Shown: positions 50,776-58,617 of the stretch, piece by piece | How positions within the stretch are numbered: position 1 is the first letter of the stretch | Layout: every line of letters begins with the position of its first letter | Assembly (NCBI GenBank): GCA_035509315.1 | Contig: DATJLS010000080.1 | Span: 124,001 to 188,000, forward strand | Source: JAKAWQ01 sp035509315 | GTDB lineage: Bacteria > Pseudomonadota > Alphaproteobacteria > Acetobacterales > Acetobacteraceae | Length of the DNA stretch: 64,000 nucleotides | Direction of reading: 5' to 3' | The notes under the pieces: model-generated | Seen by the model: the letters and a program-made list of their open reading frames with translations, nothing else | Databases searched by the model: none | Told to the model about the DNA's origin: nothing | Made by a program: the position numbers and the translations under genes

Positions 50776-51816
50776 TTATCGGACTCGGGGATCGAGCAGG
50801 CGGTAGGCGAGATCGGCGAGCAGATTGAGACCGACATAGATGCAGCCGATCACCAGGGTCGCGCCGAGCACCGCATTCATGTCGGCGTTGAGAAGCGAGG
50901 TGGTGAGATAGAGGCCGAGCCCCGGCCAGCCGAACACCGTCTCTGTCAGCACCGCGCCTTCGAGCAGGCTCGCATAAGCGAGCGCGAGCACGGTGATGAG
51001 CCCGACGGAGATGTTGCCGAAAGCGTGGCGCCAGAGCACGAGCCTCTCGGGCACGCCTTTCGCCCGTGCCGTGACGACATATTCCGCGCCAAGCGCCTCC
51101 AGCATGAAGGCGCGAGTCATCCGCGTGATATAGGCAAGGCTGTAGAGGGCGAGCACCAGAGCCGGCTGAACGAGATGGGCAAGCGCGCTCAGGAAGGCTC
51201 CCCAGTTTCCGGCGATGGCCGCGTCCGCCACCAGCATGCCGGTGATGGTGGGTACCGTTCCTTCATAGAGCACGCCGATCTGCCCGGAGCCTGGCAGCCA
51301 GCCGAGATCGGCATAGAAGACGAGCAGGAAGATCAGGCCGAGCATGAAGACCGGGATCGACTGCCCGGCAAGGCTCACCACCCGCACGACATGGTCAAGG
51401 CGCGAGCCCGGCCGCGCCGCGGCGAAGACGCCCGCCGGCACCCCGATGATGACGGCGATGATGATCGCCGCCGTGGCGAGCTCGAAGGTGCGGGGAAAGA
51501 ACTGGACGATATCGGAGGTGACGGAGTTGGACGTCATCACCGAAGTTCCGAGATTGCCTTCGGCGAGCCGCCGCAGATAGATCGCGAACTGCGTTGTGAG
51601 CGGCCGGCCGAGCCCGAGCTCGGCACGCACATGCGCCACCACATCGGGCGGCGCATGGTCGCCGACGATCGCGATCACCGGATCGATCGGGATCACGCGG
51701 CCGATGATGAAAGTGACGAGAATCAGCCCGAAAAGGGTGATGGGGATGCTGGCCGCGTTCGCAGAAAGGGCGCGGAGCCGCGCCGCCCCGCGTCCTAGAG
51801 CGGTCTCAGTTCGCAT
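50776..51816 (-). CDS. dppB: Peptide ABC transporter permease DppB-like
   Basis: The 346-residue permease has six helices and the typical L-G-L-G-R-P-L-x-x-Q-F, G-N-L-G-T-S and F-G-W-P-G-L-G segments, with the EAA loop A-R-A-K-G-V-P-E-R-L-V-L-W-R-H-A-F-G-N. The first seven residues (MRTETAL) are encoded inside B-family repeat copy 3, which also provides the ATG. The frame can be extended four codons to a TTG, still inside the repeat. No start lies downstream before the first helix, so the repeat appears to have become the start of the gene. Confidence 0.88.
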   Translation of the reverse strand: MRTETALGRGAARLRALSANAASIPITLFGLILVTFIIGRVIPIDPVIAIVGDHAPPDVVAHVRAELGLGRPLTTQFAIYLRRLAEGNLGTSVMTSNSVTSDIVQFFPRTFELATAAIIIAVIIGVPAGVFAAARPGSRLDHVVRVVSLAGQSIPVFMLGLIFLLVFYADLGWLPGSGQIGVLYEGTVPTITGMLVADAAIAGNWGAFLSALAHLVQPALVLALYSLAYITRMTRAFMLEALGAEYVVTARAKGVPERLVLWRHAFGNISVGLITVLALAYASLLEGAVLTETVFGWPGLGLYLTTSLLNADMNAVLGATLVIGCIYVGLNLLADLAYRLLDPRVR

Positions 51817-51901
51817 GGGCTCACGCAAACCGCTTCATGGCTTCGTTTCGCTGGCATCGTCGCGCGATCACGGGTCTCGGCGGATCGCGGTCCGCTCTCG
51901 G
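51795..51901 (+). repeat. B-family intergenic repeat, divergent copy 3
   Basis: It keeps the CTAGAGCG start, TTCGCA-GGGCTCACGCAA, CGCGATCA and the CCGCTCT end, but is clearly more diverged than copies 1 and 2. It fills the dppA-dppB spacer and encodes the N-terminus of DppB on the minus strand. It could also affect the relative expression of the binding protein and permease. Confidence 0.7.
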
Positions 51902-51902
51902 C

Positions 51903-53498
51903 TCACGTCTTGCGGATTTCGCTATAGCGGGTGAAATCGGACTGCGCGCCGAGGATGAACCCGGTGACGTTCTTGCGCAGAACCGCAGTCGCGTTCTGCT
52001 GCAGCATGAAGGCGATCGGCGATACCTGCCAGGCCTGCTCCTGCATCTTGTGATAGAGCGCGACGCGCTTGGCGGTATCGAGCTCCTCTGCCGCTGCCGT
52101 CACTTCCGCAGTGAGCGTGGGATCGTAGAAATGGCAGCGCCAGGCGATGATCTTGAGCTTGCTGTTGTCCGAATCATCGGGGTTGGCGTTGAAGGCCTGG
52201 GCGTTCGAGTTGGGATCGAAATAATCCGGATACCATTCGGAGAGAATGAGCTGATGCTGGCGTGCCCGCATCTTGGTGAAGACCTGGCTGCGGGTGCCGG
52301 GCAGCAGCGAGACCTTGATGCCCACCGCGCCGAGATCCGCCTGGATGGCGGCGGCGATGTCCGTATAGGGGTGGTCGGAGAAATGGTCGAGCGTCGCGGT
52401 GAAGCCGTTCGCGTACCCGGCTTTGGCCAGCAGGGCCTTGGCCTTGTCCGGATCCTTCGAGAACGGATTGGTGACGAGTGCGCCGAGGATTCCGGTGGGT
52501 TCGAAGGATTGGTTCACGATATAGGTGTCGGGGACGATGTTCTTCTGGATGCCGGCATAGTCGATGGCCCATTTGATCGCCTCGCGCACCGCGATCTTGG
52601 CGAAGGGGGCGTAGTCGGCATTGCCGGCGACATACATCTGATTGGTGGAAGGGGCGGCGAGCCGGTAGAGATTGGGATCCCCCGCTGCCGTCTTGAGCAA
52701 GTCCGGCGTGAGGTCGCGGGCGATATCGGCATCGCCGTGCTGCACCATCAGGAGCTGCGTGCCCGGATCCTTCACGTGGCGGATGAAGACCCGCCTGGTC
52801 AGCGGCGCGGTCGCCGCATGCGGATTGGCATCGAGGATGATGTGATCGTTCGCCGACCAGGAGGTGAGCTGGTAGGGACCATTGCCGGCGGAATGGCTGG
52901 TCAGCCAGTGATTGCCGAGATCGTTGTTCTGCTGATGGGCAAGCGCGGTCTCCTTCTCGACGATGCCGCCGACATTGGCTGAAAGGCAGGTGAACACGAA
53001 GCTCGTCGCCGCCGGCTTCGGCAGCTCGATCACCAGCGTATGCGGATCGGTGGCGCGAATCAGGCTTGCGACGTTGTCCTTGGTGAAGCCGAACTGGGTG
53101 AGTTCGAAGCCGGGCGTGAGGTTGAGGGTGACGACCCGCTGGAGGGAGAATTCGGCATCCGAGGCCGTGGCCGGCTTCCCCGAAGGAAAGACCGCGTCCT
53201 GGACGAGATGGAACGTGAAGGTCTTGCCGTCCGAAGAGACCTCCCAGGCGCTGGCGAGGTCCGGCTCGATCTCGCTCAGCTTCTTGAGATTGGGCGAGAC
53301 GAGCTTGCGATAGATGTTCGCATCGGCCTCGGTATTGGAGAATTCGTAGGATTGGGCCGGATCGAAGGAGATGACATCGTCGATCTGCTTGGCCATGACG
53401 ACGATGCCCGGCGGCGTTGCCGCTGCGGCTTTGCCTGCGGCGAGCGGCGCCGTGGCAACAGCCGCCCCGGAAGCCAGGAGTGTGCGGCGTGTCAGCAT
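51903..53498 (-). CDS. dppA: Peptide ABC transporter substrate-binding protein, Tat-exported
   Basis: The 531-residue family-5 solute-binding protein starts with a twin-arginine signal (MLTRRTLLASGAAVATAPLAA, cut near AAAA-T). The mature part shows the SBP_bac_5 pattern: S-F-D-P-A-Q-S-Y-E-F, L-A-S-A-W-E-V-S-S-D-G-K-T-F-T-F-H-L, and Y-V-A-G-N-A-D-Y-A-P-F. It captures oligopeptides or similar ligands for DppBCDF. The frame is open for 78 more codons upstream, but ATG 53498 with GGGAGAGC before it and the Tat signal is clearly right. It is first in the operon. Confidence 0.9.
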   Translation of the reverse strand: MLTRRTLLASGAAVATAPLAAGKAAAATPPGIVVMAKQIDDVISFDPAQSYEFSNTEADANIYRKLVSPNLKKLSEIEPDLASAWEVSSDGKTFTFHLVQDAVFPSGKPATASDAEFSLQRVVTLNLTPGFELTQFGFTKDNVASLIRATDPHTLVIELPKPAATSFVFTCLSANVGGIVEKETALAHQQNNDLGNHWLTSHSAGNGPYQLTSWSANDHIILDANPHAATAPLTRRVFIRHVKDPGTQLLMVQHGDADIARDLTPDLLKTAAGDPNLYRLAAPSTNQMYVAGNADYAPFAKIAVREAIKWAIDYAGIQKNIVPDTYIVNQSFEPTGILGALVTNPFSKDPDKAKALLAKAGYANGFTATLDHFSDHPYTDIAAAIQADLGAVGIKVSLLPGTRSQVFTKMRARQHQLILSEWYPDYFDPNSNAQAFNANPDDSDNSKLKIIAWRCHFYDPTLTAEVTAAAEELDTAKRVALYHKMQEQAWQVSPIAFMLQQNATAVLRKNVTGFILGAQSDFTRYSEIRKT

Positions 53499-53566
53499 TT
53501 TTGCTCTCCCTGCATGCACGCCAAGCATAGGCGTGGCCCCGTGAGAACGGGAAGGCCCTCCCGGCC

Positions 53567-54301
53567 TTATTTCGGCGCGCGCGCCTCGATCGCCACCGCC
53601 GTGATATTGTCGGCCGCTTCGCGGCCCAGGGCAGCGGCCAGAAGGAGCTCGCTTGGCGCCACACCCTCCGGCGCGCCGAGCAAAACAGTGAGCTCGGCCG
53701 GTGTCAGGCTTTTCGAGACCCCGTCGCTGCAAAGCAGGAAGCGGTCTCCGCCCGTCAGCATTCCCTCCCTCTCATCGAGGGCGAAGTTCTCGAGATCCCC
53801 GCCAACGGCCCGGGTGAGGATATCGGCGCGCGGATGGGCCGCCATCTCGGCCGCGCTGATCGCCCCCGCATCCGCCAATGCCTGCGCCAGGCTGTGATCG
53901 TGGCTGAGCTGCGAAAGCATCCCGTTGCGCAGGAGATAGGCCCGGGCATCGCCGGCCCAGAGGCAGGTGAAGCGGTCATCCCGCGCCAGCATGACGACGA
54001 GTGCCGCAGCGATCACCGCGCTTTCGCCGCGCCGCGCCGCCTCCGCGCGGAGCTTTTGGTGTGCCTGCCCGATCCGGCTCCGCACCTCATCATGGAGCGC
54101 CGCGGCGGAGAGGCTCATGGGAATCGATCCCAGCATGTCGGCGATCATCCAGGCCGCGACCTCGCCCGCCTCCCTTCCACCCGCGCCGTCCGCCACCGCC
54201 CAAAGCCCGAGATCCGGGCGATCGACATAGCTGTCCTCGTTATGCGCGCGCCGTGCGCCGGGATGGGTGCCGGCCCAGGAGCGGAAAGCAAACACGCTCA
54301 T
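53567..54301 (-). CDS. PP2C-family Ser/Thr protein phosphatase
   Basis: The 244-residue Stp1/PppA-like enzyme has R-x-x-N-E-D (about 18-22), V-A-D-G-A-G-G (metal-binding), L-W-A-G-D-A-R, L-C-S-D-G-V-S and the final D-N-I-T. Such phosphatases oppose a Hanks-type kinase; in type VI secretion loci PppA reverses Fha phosphorylation. Its tandem with tssJ and a DUF6931-like gene on the same strand suggests that role here. The cognate kinase and Fha are not in the window. Confidence 0.87.
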   Translation of the reverse strand: MSVFAFRSWAGTHPGARRAHNEDSYVDRPDLGLWAVADGAGGREAGEVAAWMIADMLGSIPMSLSAAALHDEVRSRIGQAHQKLRAEAARRGESAVIAAALVVMLARDDRFTCLWAGDARAYLLRNGMLSQLSHDHSLAQALADAGAISAAEMAAHPRADILTRAVGGDLENFALDEREGMLTGGDRFLLCSDGVSKSLTPAELTVLLGAPEGVAPSELLLAAALGREAADNITAVAIEARAPK

Positions 54302-54331
54302 CCGCGGTCCTGATCGCGGAGGCCGGGCGGC

Positions 54332-54805
54332 TCAGCTTCCCCCCGGCGAGAGCACCGCCCTGAGGCCGGAGATGCTGAGGGTGAGATCCGTCGGGCCAGC
54401 GCCCGAGGCCGGCGCCGTCGCCCGCCAGTCCGCATGCTCGACATCGCGAAAGAGCACGGCGATGCCGACATAACGGGTGCCGCTCGCCAGGGTACGCGTG
54501 ATGGTCCGGCTCGTGCCGGGGCTGATGACGAACTCTTCCGAGCCGAGCAGATCGCCGCCGAGCGTTTCCTGCTCATGCGTGACGAGCGCGAAGAAATCCG
54601 CCCGCTCGAAATTGTCGGTGGCGGCGAGCTGGTAGATCCGCACCGCGACCGGCGTGGCATGGCCATTCGGATCGGGGTTCTGGTCGTCTCCAGCGTGCAC
54701 CATGAGTGTCAGCCCGACCGGGCCGGTCGGGGCCGACGTGCAGCTTGCAAGAGCGAGCAGTGCGACCGCAGGGGGCAGAACGAAGAACGCGCGACGATGG
54801 ATCAT
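54332..54805 (-). CDS. tssJ: Type VI secretion system lipoprotein TssJ
   Basis: The 157-residue protein has a lipoprotein signal peptide with R-R and the lipobox L-A-S-C (Cys about 22). The mature part shows the TssJ (VasD/Lip) pattern: L-T-L-M-V-H-A, N-P-D-P-N-G-H-A-T-P-V-A-V-R-I-Y-Q-L, D-F-F-A-L, and a transthyretin-like strand pattern after it. TssJ sits in the outer membrane and binds TssM. The ATG at 54826 is an alternative start; 54805 gives the better signal peptide. It lies 30 bp before the PP2C gene. Confidence 0.85.
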   Translation of the reverse strand: MIHRRAFFVLPPAVALLALASCTSAPTGPVGLTLMVHAGDDQNPDPNGHATPVAVRIYQLAATDNFERADFFALVTHEQETLGGDLLGSEEFVISPGTSRTITRTLASGTRYVGIAVLFRDVEHADWRATAPASGAGPTDLTLSISGLRAVLSPGGS

Positions 54806-54865
54806 CACAGGGTGCGCACGGATCATGGCCTAGCCGCTCAGCAGGCGGTACCGTGGGCCCGCCCA

Positions 54866-55498
54866 TCACCCCTCCTCGGGGGACAGTCTTCCCGATCCGC
54901 CTGCAGCGATGTTGTGACCGCTCTCGAGGAAGCGGGCAAGCCGCCCCTGGCGCCGTTCCGGCCTCGAACGGATTGCCGCAAGCGCAAGCGCGCCCATGAC
55001 CGCTGTGCCGGTCAAGTGATCGGAAGGCCATGCCGGCGGCTGGGCGGCGGGGAACGGGGATTCTCCGCTCCAGAAAGCCGCCAGGCCCACCCATGCCTCG
55101 GGGCTGGCAAAACCGGCCTCCTTCGCCGCCGCGAATGCGGCGCGGCGCGGCGCGTCCGACTGCTGACGCACCCATTGCTCGGCAGAAGCGAGCGCCGCCC
55201 GGGGTGCGCCGGCCAGATCACGCGACGCCGTATGCCCGACACACATACAGGCCCACCACGTGGCTTCGCGCTTCGGCAGTGCATGCGCGAGCAGGCATGC
55301 CGCCGCCATCAGGAATCCGTGCCGTTCGAGCGCGGCGAGCGCTTCGCTCGGTCCCGCCGATTTCGCGATGAGAGTGGAGACCTCGGGACAGAACTCGGGC
55401 CGCCCCCGCATCGCCACCAGATCGCAGCCTGCCAGCTTGATCCCTTCGGAGTCGATCAACGCCCCTTGCCCTGGTTCGCGCGGCCTTGGGGAAGGCAC
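54866..55498 (-). CDS. DUF6931-like protein of type VI secretion loci (tentative)
   Basis: The 210-residue soluble, Ala-rich helical protein contains G-P-S-E-A-L-A-A-L-E-R-H-G-F, A-A-A-C-L-L-A-H-A-L-P-K-R-E-A-T-W-W-A-C-M-C-V (about 64-87) and P-E-A-W-V-G-L-A-A-F-W-S-G-E-S. The A-H-A-L-P-x-R-E-A-x-W-W-A-C pattern is what I recall for DUF6931 proteins found in T6SS clusters; function unknown. The listed start is a GTG; ATG 55411 (MRGRPEF) may be the real one. It is the first gene of the tssJ/PP2C group, about 60 bp upstream of tssJ. Confidence 0.55.
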   Translation of the reverse strand: MPSPRPREPGQGALIDSEGIKLAGCDLVAMRGRPEFCPEVSTLIAKSAGPSEALAALERHGFLMAAACLLAHALPKREATWWACMCVGHTASRDLAGAPRAALASAEQWVRQQSDAPRRAAFAAAKEAGFASPEAWVGLAAFWSGESPFPAAQPPAWPSDHLTGTAVMGALALAAIRSRPERRQGRLARFLESGHNIAAGGSGRLSPEEG

Positions 55499-55610
55499 AC
55501 CACCGACCGGCTCGTGTGCGTGCTGCCGGTCGCGGGTCCCTCCCGCTGCCGCTCGCCGTTCACGACGACGTTACTGCCGGAAGAGATTAAACGCTCGCTA
55601 TTTTCTGAAA

Positions 55611-55626
55611 TGTGACTTTTGTCACG
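55611..55626. promoter_or_regulatory. CRP/FNR-like palindromic site
   Basis: TGTGA-CTTTTG-TCACG matches the CRP consensus TGTGA-N6-TCACA at 9 of 10 fixed positions. It lies in the divergent spacer between the DUF6931-like gene and the HSL esterase gene, 149 bp before the esterase ATG. Which regulator uses it is unknown. Confidence 0.5.
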
Positions 55627-55649
55627 CTGTGTTGCCCTGGCTCCGTCAT

Positions 55650-55659
55650 TTGACGTCAA
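55650..55659. promoter_or_regulatory. TTGACGTCAA palindrome
   Basis: A perfect 10-bp palindrome 23 bp downstream of the CRP-like site in the same spacer. Its first six bases, TTGACG, could also be a -35 element on either strand. No good -10 follows at the right distance on the plus strand. Confidence 0.35.
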
Positions 55660-55759
55660 CCCATTTGCATGACACCCCTTTGGGGCACGATCCGCCGTTG
55701 CCAAGCCGGGCCCGATGGCATTGCATGCCAGGCAGTACGAAATCGTGAAGGAAGAATGG

Positions 55760-56710
55760 ATGGACGAGGAGTCGCGCTGGGATCCGGAGATGCGCGCCGC
55801 TCAGGTTGCCCATGATGCGGCGGCTGCCGCCTATCCGCCCATCAGACTTGAATTCCCGTTCGAGCCGCAGCGTGCGATCAACGATGCGCTCGCCCTGCTC
55901 AGCGCGGCCGGAGGCCCGGTCATGGCCGAGAGCGAGGATCGCTGGGTCGCGGCGCGCGGGCGGCGTATCCTCTGTCGGCTCCATCGGCCGCGCACGGACC
56001 GGATGCTCCCTGGCCTAGTCTATTTCCATGGCGGCGGATGGGTCTGGTCCTCCGTCGATACGCATGACCGACTGGCGCGCGAATATGCGGCTGCCGGGGA
56101 GGTGGCGGTGGTGAGCGTGGATTACACGCTCTCGCCCGAGGCCCAGTTTCCCCAGGCGCTTGAGGAATGTGCCGCGGTGGTAGGGCATCTCGCCGAAAAC
56201 GGCTCTGAATGGGGCATCGATCCCTCGCGGCTCCTCGTTGGCGGGGATTCGGCCGGCGGCAATCTCGCGCTCGCCGCCGCCCTCCTGCTGCGCGAGACGA
56301 GCGGGCCGCCGCTTCGGGGCATTCTCGCGCTCTATCCCGTCTGCGACGCGGCGCAGGACACGCCAAGCTATCGCGAGTTCGCCGAAGGTTATGTCCTGAC
56401 AGCCGCGAAGATGCGCTTCTACTGGGATGTCTATGCCCCGCGCGCGGCCGACCGGCTCAATCCCTTGGCTTCCCCGCTTCATGCCGATCTCACCGGCCTG
56501 CCGCCGGTGCTGATCCATCTGGCCGAGCTCGACGTGCTGCGCTCAGAGGGTGAGGCACTGGCGAAGAAGCTCGCGGCAGCCGGTGTCTCGGTCGCTTGCG
56601 AAGTCTTTCCAGGCATGATCCACGGCTTCCTGCGCGCGACCGGACGGGTGGCGCGGGCGCGAGAGGCGGTTGGCAAGGGCGGAGCCTGGCTCAAGCGCCA
56701 GAGCGCCTGA
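55760..56710 (+). CDS. HSL-family (family IV) esterase/lipase
   Basis: The 316-residue alpha/beta hydrolase has the oxyanion motif H-G-G-G-W (about 91-95), the nucleophile elbow G-G-D-S-A-G-G-N-L (Ser about 164), Asp in A-E-L-D-V-L-R-S-E-G and His in M-I-H-G-F. It hydrolyses short-acyl esters; the natural substrate is unknown. ATG 55760 (MDEESRW) is preceded by AAGGAAG; an in-frame ATG at 55715 is an alternative. The upstream spacer contains two palindromic sites that may control it. Confidence 0.88.
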   Translation: MDEESRWDPEMRAAQVAHDAAAAAYPPIRLEFPFEPQRAINDALALLSAAGGPVMAESEDRWVAARGRRILCRLHRPRTDRMLPGLVYFHGGGWVWSSVDTHDRLAREYAAAGEVAVVSVDYTLSPEAQFPQALEECAAVVGHLAENGSEWGIDPSRLLVGGDSAGGNLALAAALLLRETSGPPLRGILALYPVCDAAQDTPSYREFAEGYVLTAAKMRFYWDVYAPRAADRLNPLASPLHADLTGLPPVLIHLAELDVLRSEGEALAKKLAAAGVSVACEVFPGMIHGFLRATGRVARAREAVGKGGAWLKRQSA

Positions 56711-56715
56711 TCCGT

Positions 56716-58200
56716 TCATTCCCGCGCAGGCAGCACCGCTCCGGCGGGCAGTTTTTGCGCACGCACGCGGTAGAGGACAAAGATTTCCGCCGGCACGCCA
56801 TGGCGGGAGCGGACGATCCTGCCGAGCCGCGCCAGAACGATCCAGGCGGTTGGGTCTGGCGCACCGGCGCCGGCCCGGATGAGCAGCAGCCCGGTCCGCC
56901 CGGCGATCCTTGGGCTTGCTGCTGGCAGGCGAAACCATGTCCAGCGCGCGCCAAGGCCGACCACCCTGATGGGCTGGAGAAAGGCGAGCTCCGACGCATC
57001 GCCGTAATTCGCGGTGGCGATGAAGCTCGCCTCTTCACGCCGCGCGGCCGTCTCGATCTCGGCGGCGAACGCGCGCCAGCCGCCGAGCTGGCGGAGGGTG
57101 GGGTCGATCCGTGACGGCAAAGGGATCGGCGCCGCGACCGCCTGAAGATAGACGATGGCCGTGAGCGCGAAGCCGAGGGCGGAAGCAGGCAGGCGCCAGC
57201 TTCGCCAGGGCGCAATCCCGAGTGTGGCCGCCGCGATTACCGCGCTCGGGTAGAGCACAGCGGGCCAGTTCCCTTGCACTCGATCGCCGAGCGCGTGCTG
57301 GATGAAGACGGCCGCCGGCAGCAATGTCAGAAAGCTGAGCAGCATGGGGCCCGGTGCCTTTTCCCGCCAGGCTGCGCGGGCCAGACACCAGGTGCCGGCC
57401 ACGGCGAAGATGAAGATGAAAGGGGTGAAGAGGCCTACCTGGCCGAGCACGAGCTCGCTCTCGAAGCGCAGCGCATCCCAGGGATGCCAGTCTCCCACCC
57501 GGCCGCCCTGCTTGAGAAAGCTTACCCAGCCGTGACTCGCATTCCAGGCCATGACCGGCGCGAAGATCAGAGCCGCGATCGCAAGGCCAAGCCAGCACTC
57601 GGGCCGGGCGAGCCAGCGCCGCCCGAAATCCGTCGCCAGCAACCAGAGCCCGACGGCAGCGAGAAAGAGGAGACCGGTATATTTGCTGTCGAGCGCGAGG
57701 CCGGCGGCAAGCCCGGCGAGCAGCCACCAACGCCCTTCGCCGGTCGCGACCAGTCTTCCTATGGCGAAGAGCCCGAGGGCCCAGAAAAAGAGGAGCGGCG
57801 TATCGGGCGTCATGATGATGCTGCCGGCCCCGAACAGCAGGGTGGCGTTGATGAAGAGCGCCGCGATGAGTCCGGCCTGACGGCATTCGGGAACAAGATC
57901 GGCGGCGGCCCGGGCAAGGAGAAGCGAGCCGGCGGCAGCCGCGAACGGGCCGAGGAGCCGGATCCCGAAAGGATCGGATCCTGCGAGCCAGGTGCCGAAG
58001 CGGATCCAGAACGCCACCATCGGCGAGTCGTCGAAATAGCCGGGCTGCAGCACCCGCGACCAGACCCAGTAATAGGCCTCGTCGGGCGCGAGCGCGGACG
58101 CGCCCGCAACCGCCAAACGGAGTGCGGTGAGAAGAACCAGGGCCGTGAGCGTTGCCGGAAGAAGGGGCAGAGGCGCATGGCGCGATGCGCCCCCGGCCAT
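56716..58200 (-). CDS. Membrane glycosyltransferase, GT39/ArnT-like
   Basis: The 494-residue GT-C enzyme has about ten or more helices. The first periplasmic loop carries A-L-A-P-D-E-A-Y-Y-W-V-W-S-R (about 38-51) with the catalytic-type Asp-Glu, followed by Y-F-D-D-S-P-M-V-A-F-W. S-K-Y-T-G-L-L-F-L and G-N-W-P-A-V-L-Y-P are typical of ArnT/PMT-like transferases. It probably adds a sugar from a polyprenyl phosphate to an envelope lipid or protein. It is the second such gene in the window and only weakly similar to the one at 14.5 kb. The start is ATG 58200, with a GTG one codon upstream. Confidence 0.82.
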   Translation of the reverse strand: MAGGASRHAPLPLLPATLTALVLLTALRLAVAGASALAPDEAYYWVWSRVLQPGYFDDSPMVAFWIRFGTWLAGSDPFGIRLLGPFAAAAGSLLLARAAADLVPECRQAGLIAALFINATLLFGAGSIIMTPDTPLLFFWALGLFAIGRLVATGEGRWWLLAGLAAGLALDSKYTGLLFLAAVGLWLLATDFGRRWLARPECWLGLAIAALIFAPVMAWNASHGWVSFLKQGGRVGDWHPWDALRFESELVLGQVGLFTPFIFIFAVAGTWCLARAAWREKAPGPMLLSFLTLLPAAVFIQHALGDRVQGNWPAVLYPSAVIAAATLGIAPWRSWRLPASALGFALTAIVYLQAVAAPIPLPSRIDPTLRQLGGWRAFAAEIETAARREEASFIATANYGDASELAFLQPIRVVGLGARWTWFRLPAASPRIAGRTGLLLIRAGAGAPDPTAWIVLARLGRIVRSRHGVPAEIFVLYRVRAQKLPAGAVLPARE

Positions 58201-58231
58201 CACGACGCCCCCTCTTTCCGCTGCGGAGAAA

Positions 58232-58474
58232 CTAGCGACCGATTCGCCAGAGATTGAAGCGGAAGGCCACGTAGGCGATCAGCCCGGCGACGATCGCGAT
58301 CGGAATGAGGGTCAGCGCCAGCCAAAACGCCACTGCCGCCGCGGCGAGCCCGCCGGCGATGACCGCCACCACCAGCGCCCAGGCGGCAACCCGAGCCACC
58401 CAGGGCGGACGCACAGGCTGGCGGAACTCGCCGTCCGGCGTGAGATCGAGCAGCGGCGGCTGACGATGAACCAT
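58232..58474 (-). CDS. Small inner-membrane protein
   Basis: The 80-residue product has a Pro-rich cytoplasmic start (MVHRQPPLLDLTPDGEFRQP) and two hydrophobic helices (about 27-52 and 55-73), ending R-F-N-L-W-R-I-G-R. I do not recognise the family. It lies 31 bp upstream of the GT39-like gene on the same strand and could be co-transcribed with it. The open frame extends 44 codons upstream, but that part is not membrane-protein-like. Confidence 0.6.
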   Translation of the reverse strand: MVHRQPPLLDLTPDGEFRQPVRPPWVARVAAWALVVAVIAGGLAAAAVAFWLALTLIPIAIVAGLIAYVAFRFNLWRIGR

Positions 58475-58617
58475 GAGTGGAACGTGGCCCGACGCGGCGG
58501 TGCGTTCAAGGAGACGACATGGCGGGGTTTTAGCACGAGGTTGAGGCGAATGCCGAGCCGGCCGCGAAGCGGTCTTGCTTGACACGATTCCCGCCACTGC
58601 CGACAAACCATCTTCCC

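Noticed and set aside
49663..51798. 711-codon plus-strand open frame
   Set aside because: It is antisense to dppB-dppC-dppD, with an R/D/E/G-rich composition and no domain pattern.
53567..55498. A complete type VI secretion system
   Set aside because: Only TssJ, a phosphatase and a DUF6931-like protein are present; no sheath, baseplate, VgrG or TssM genes occur in the window.
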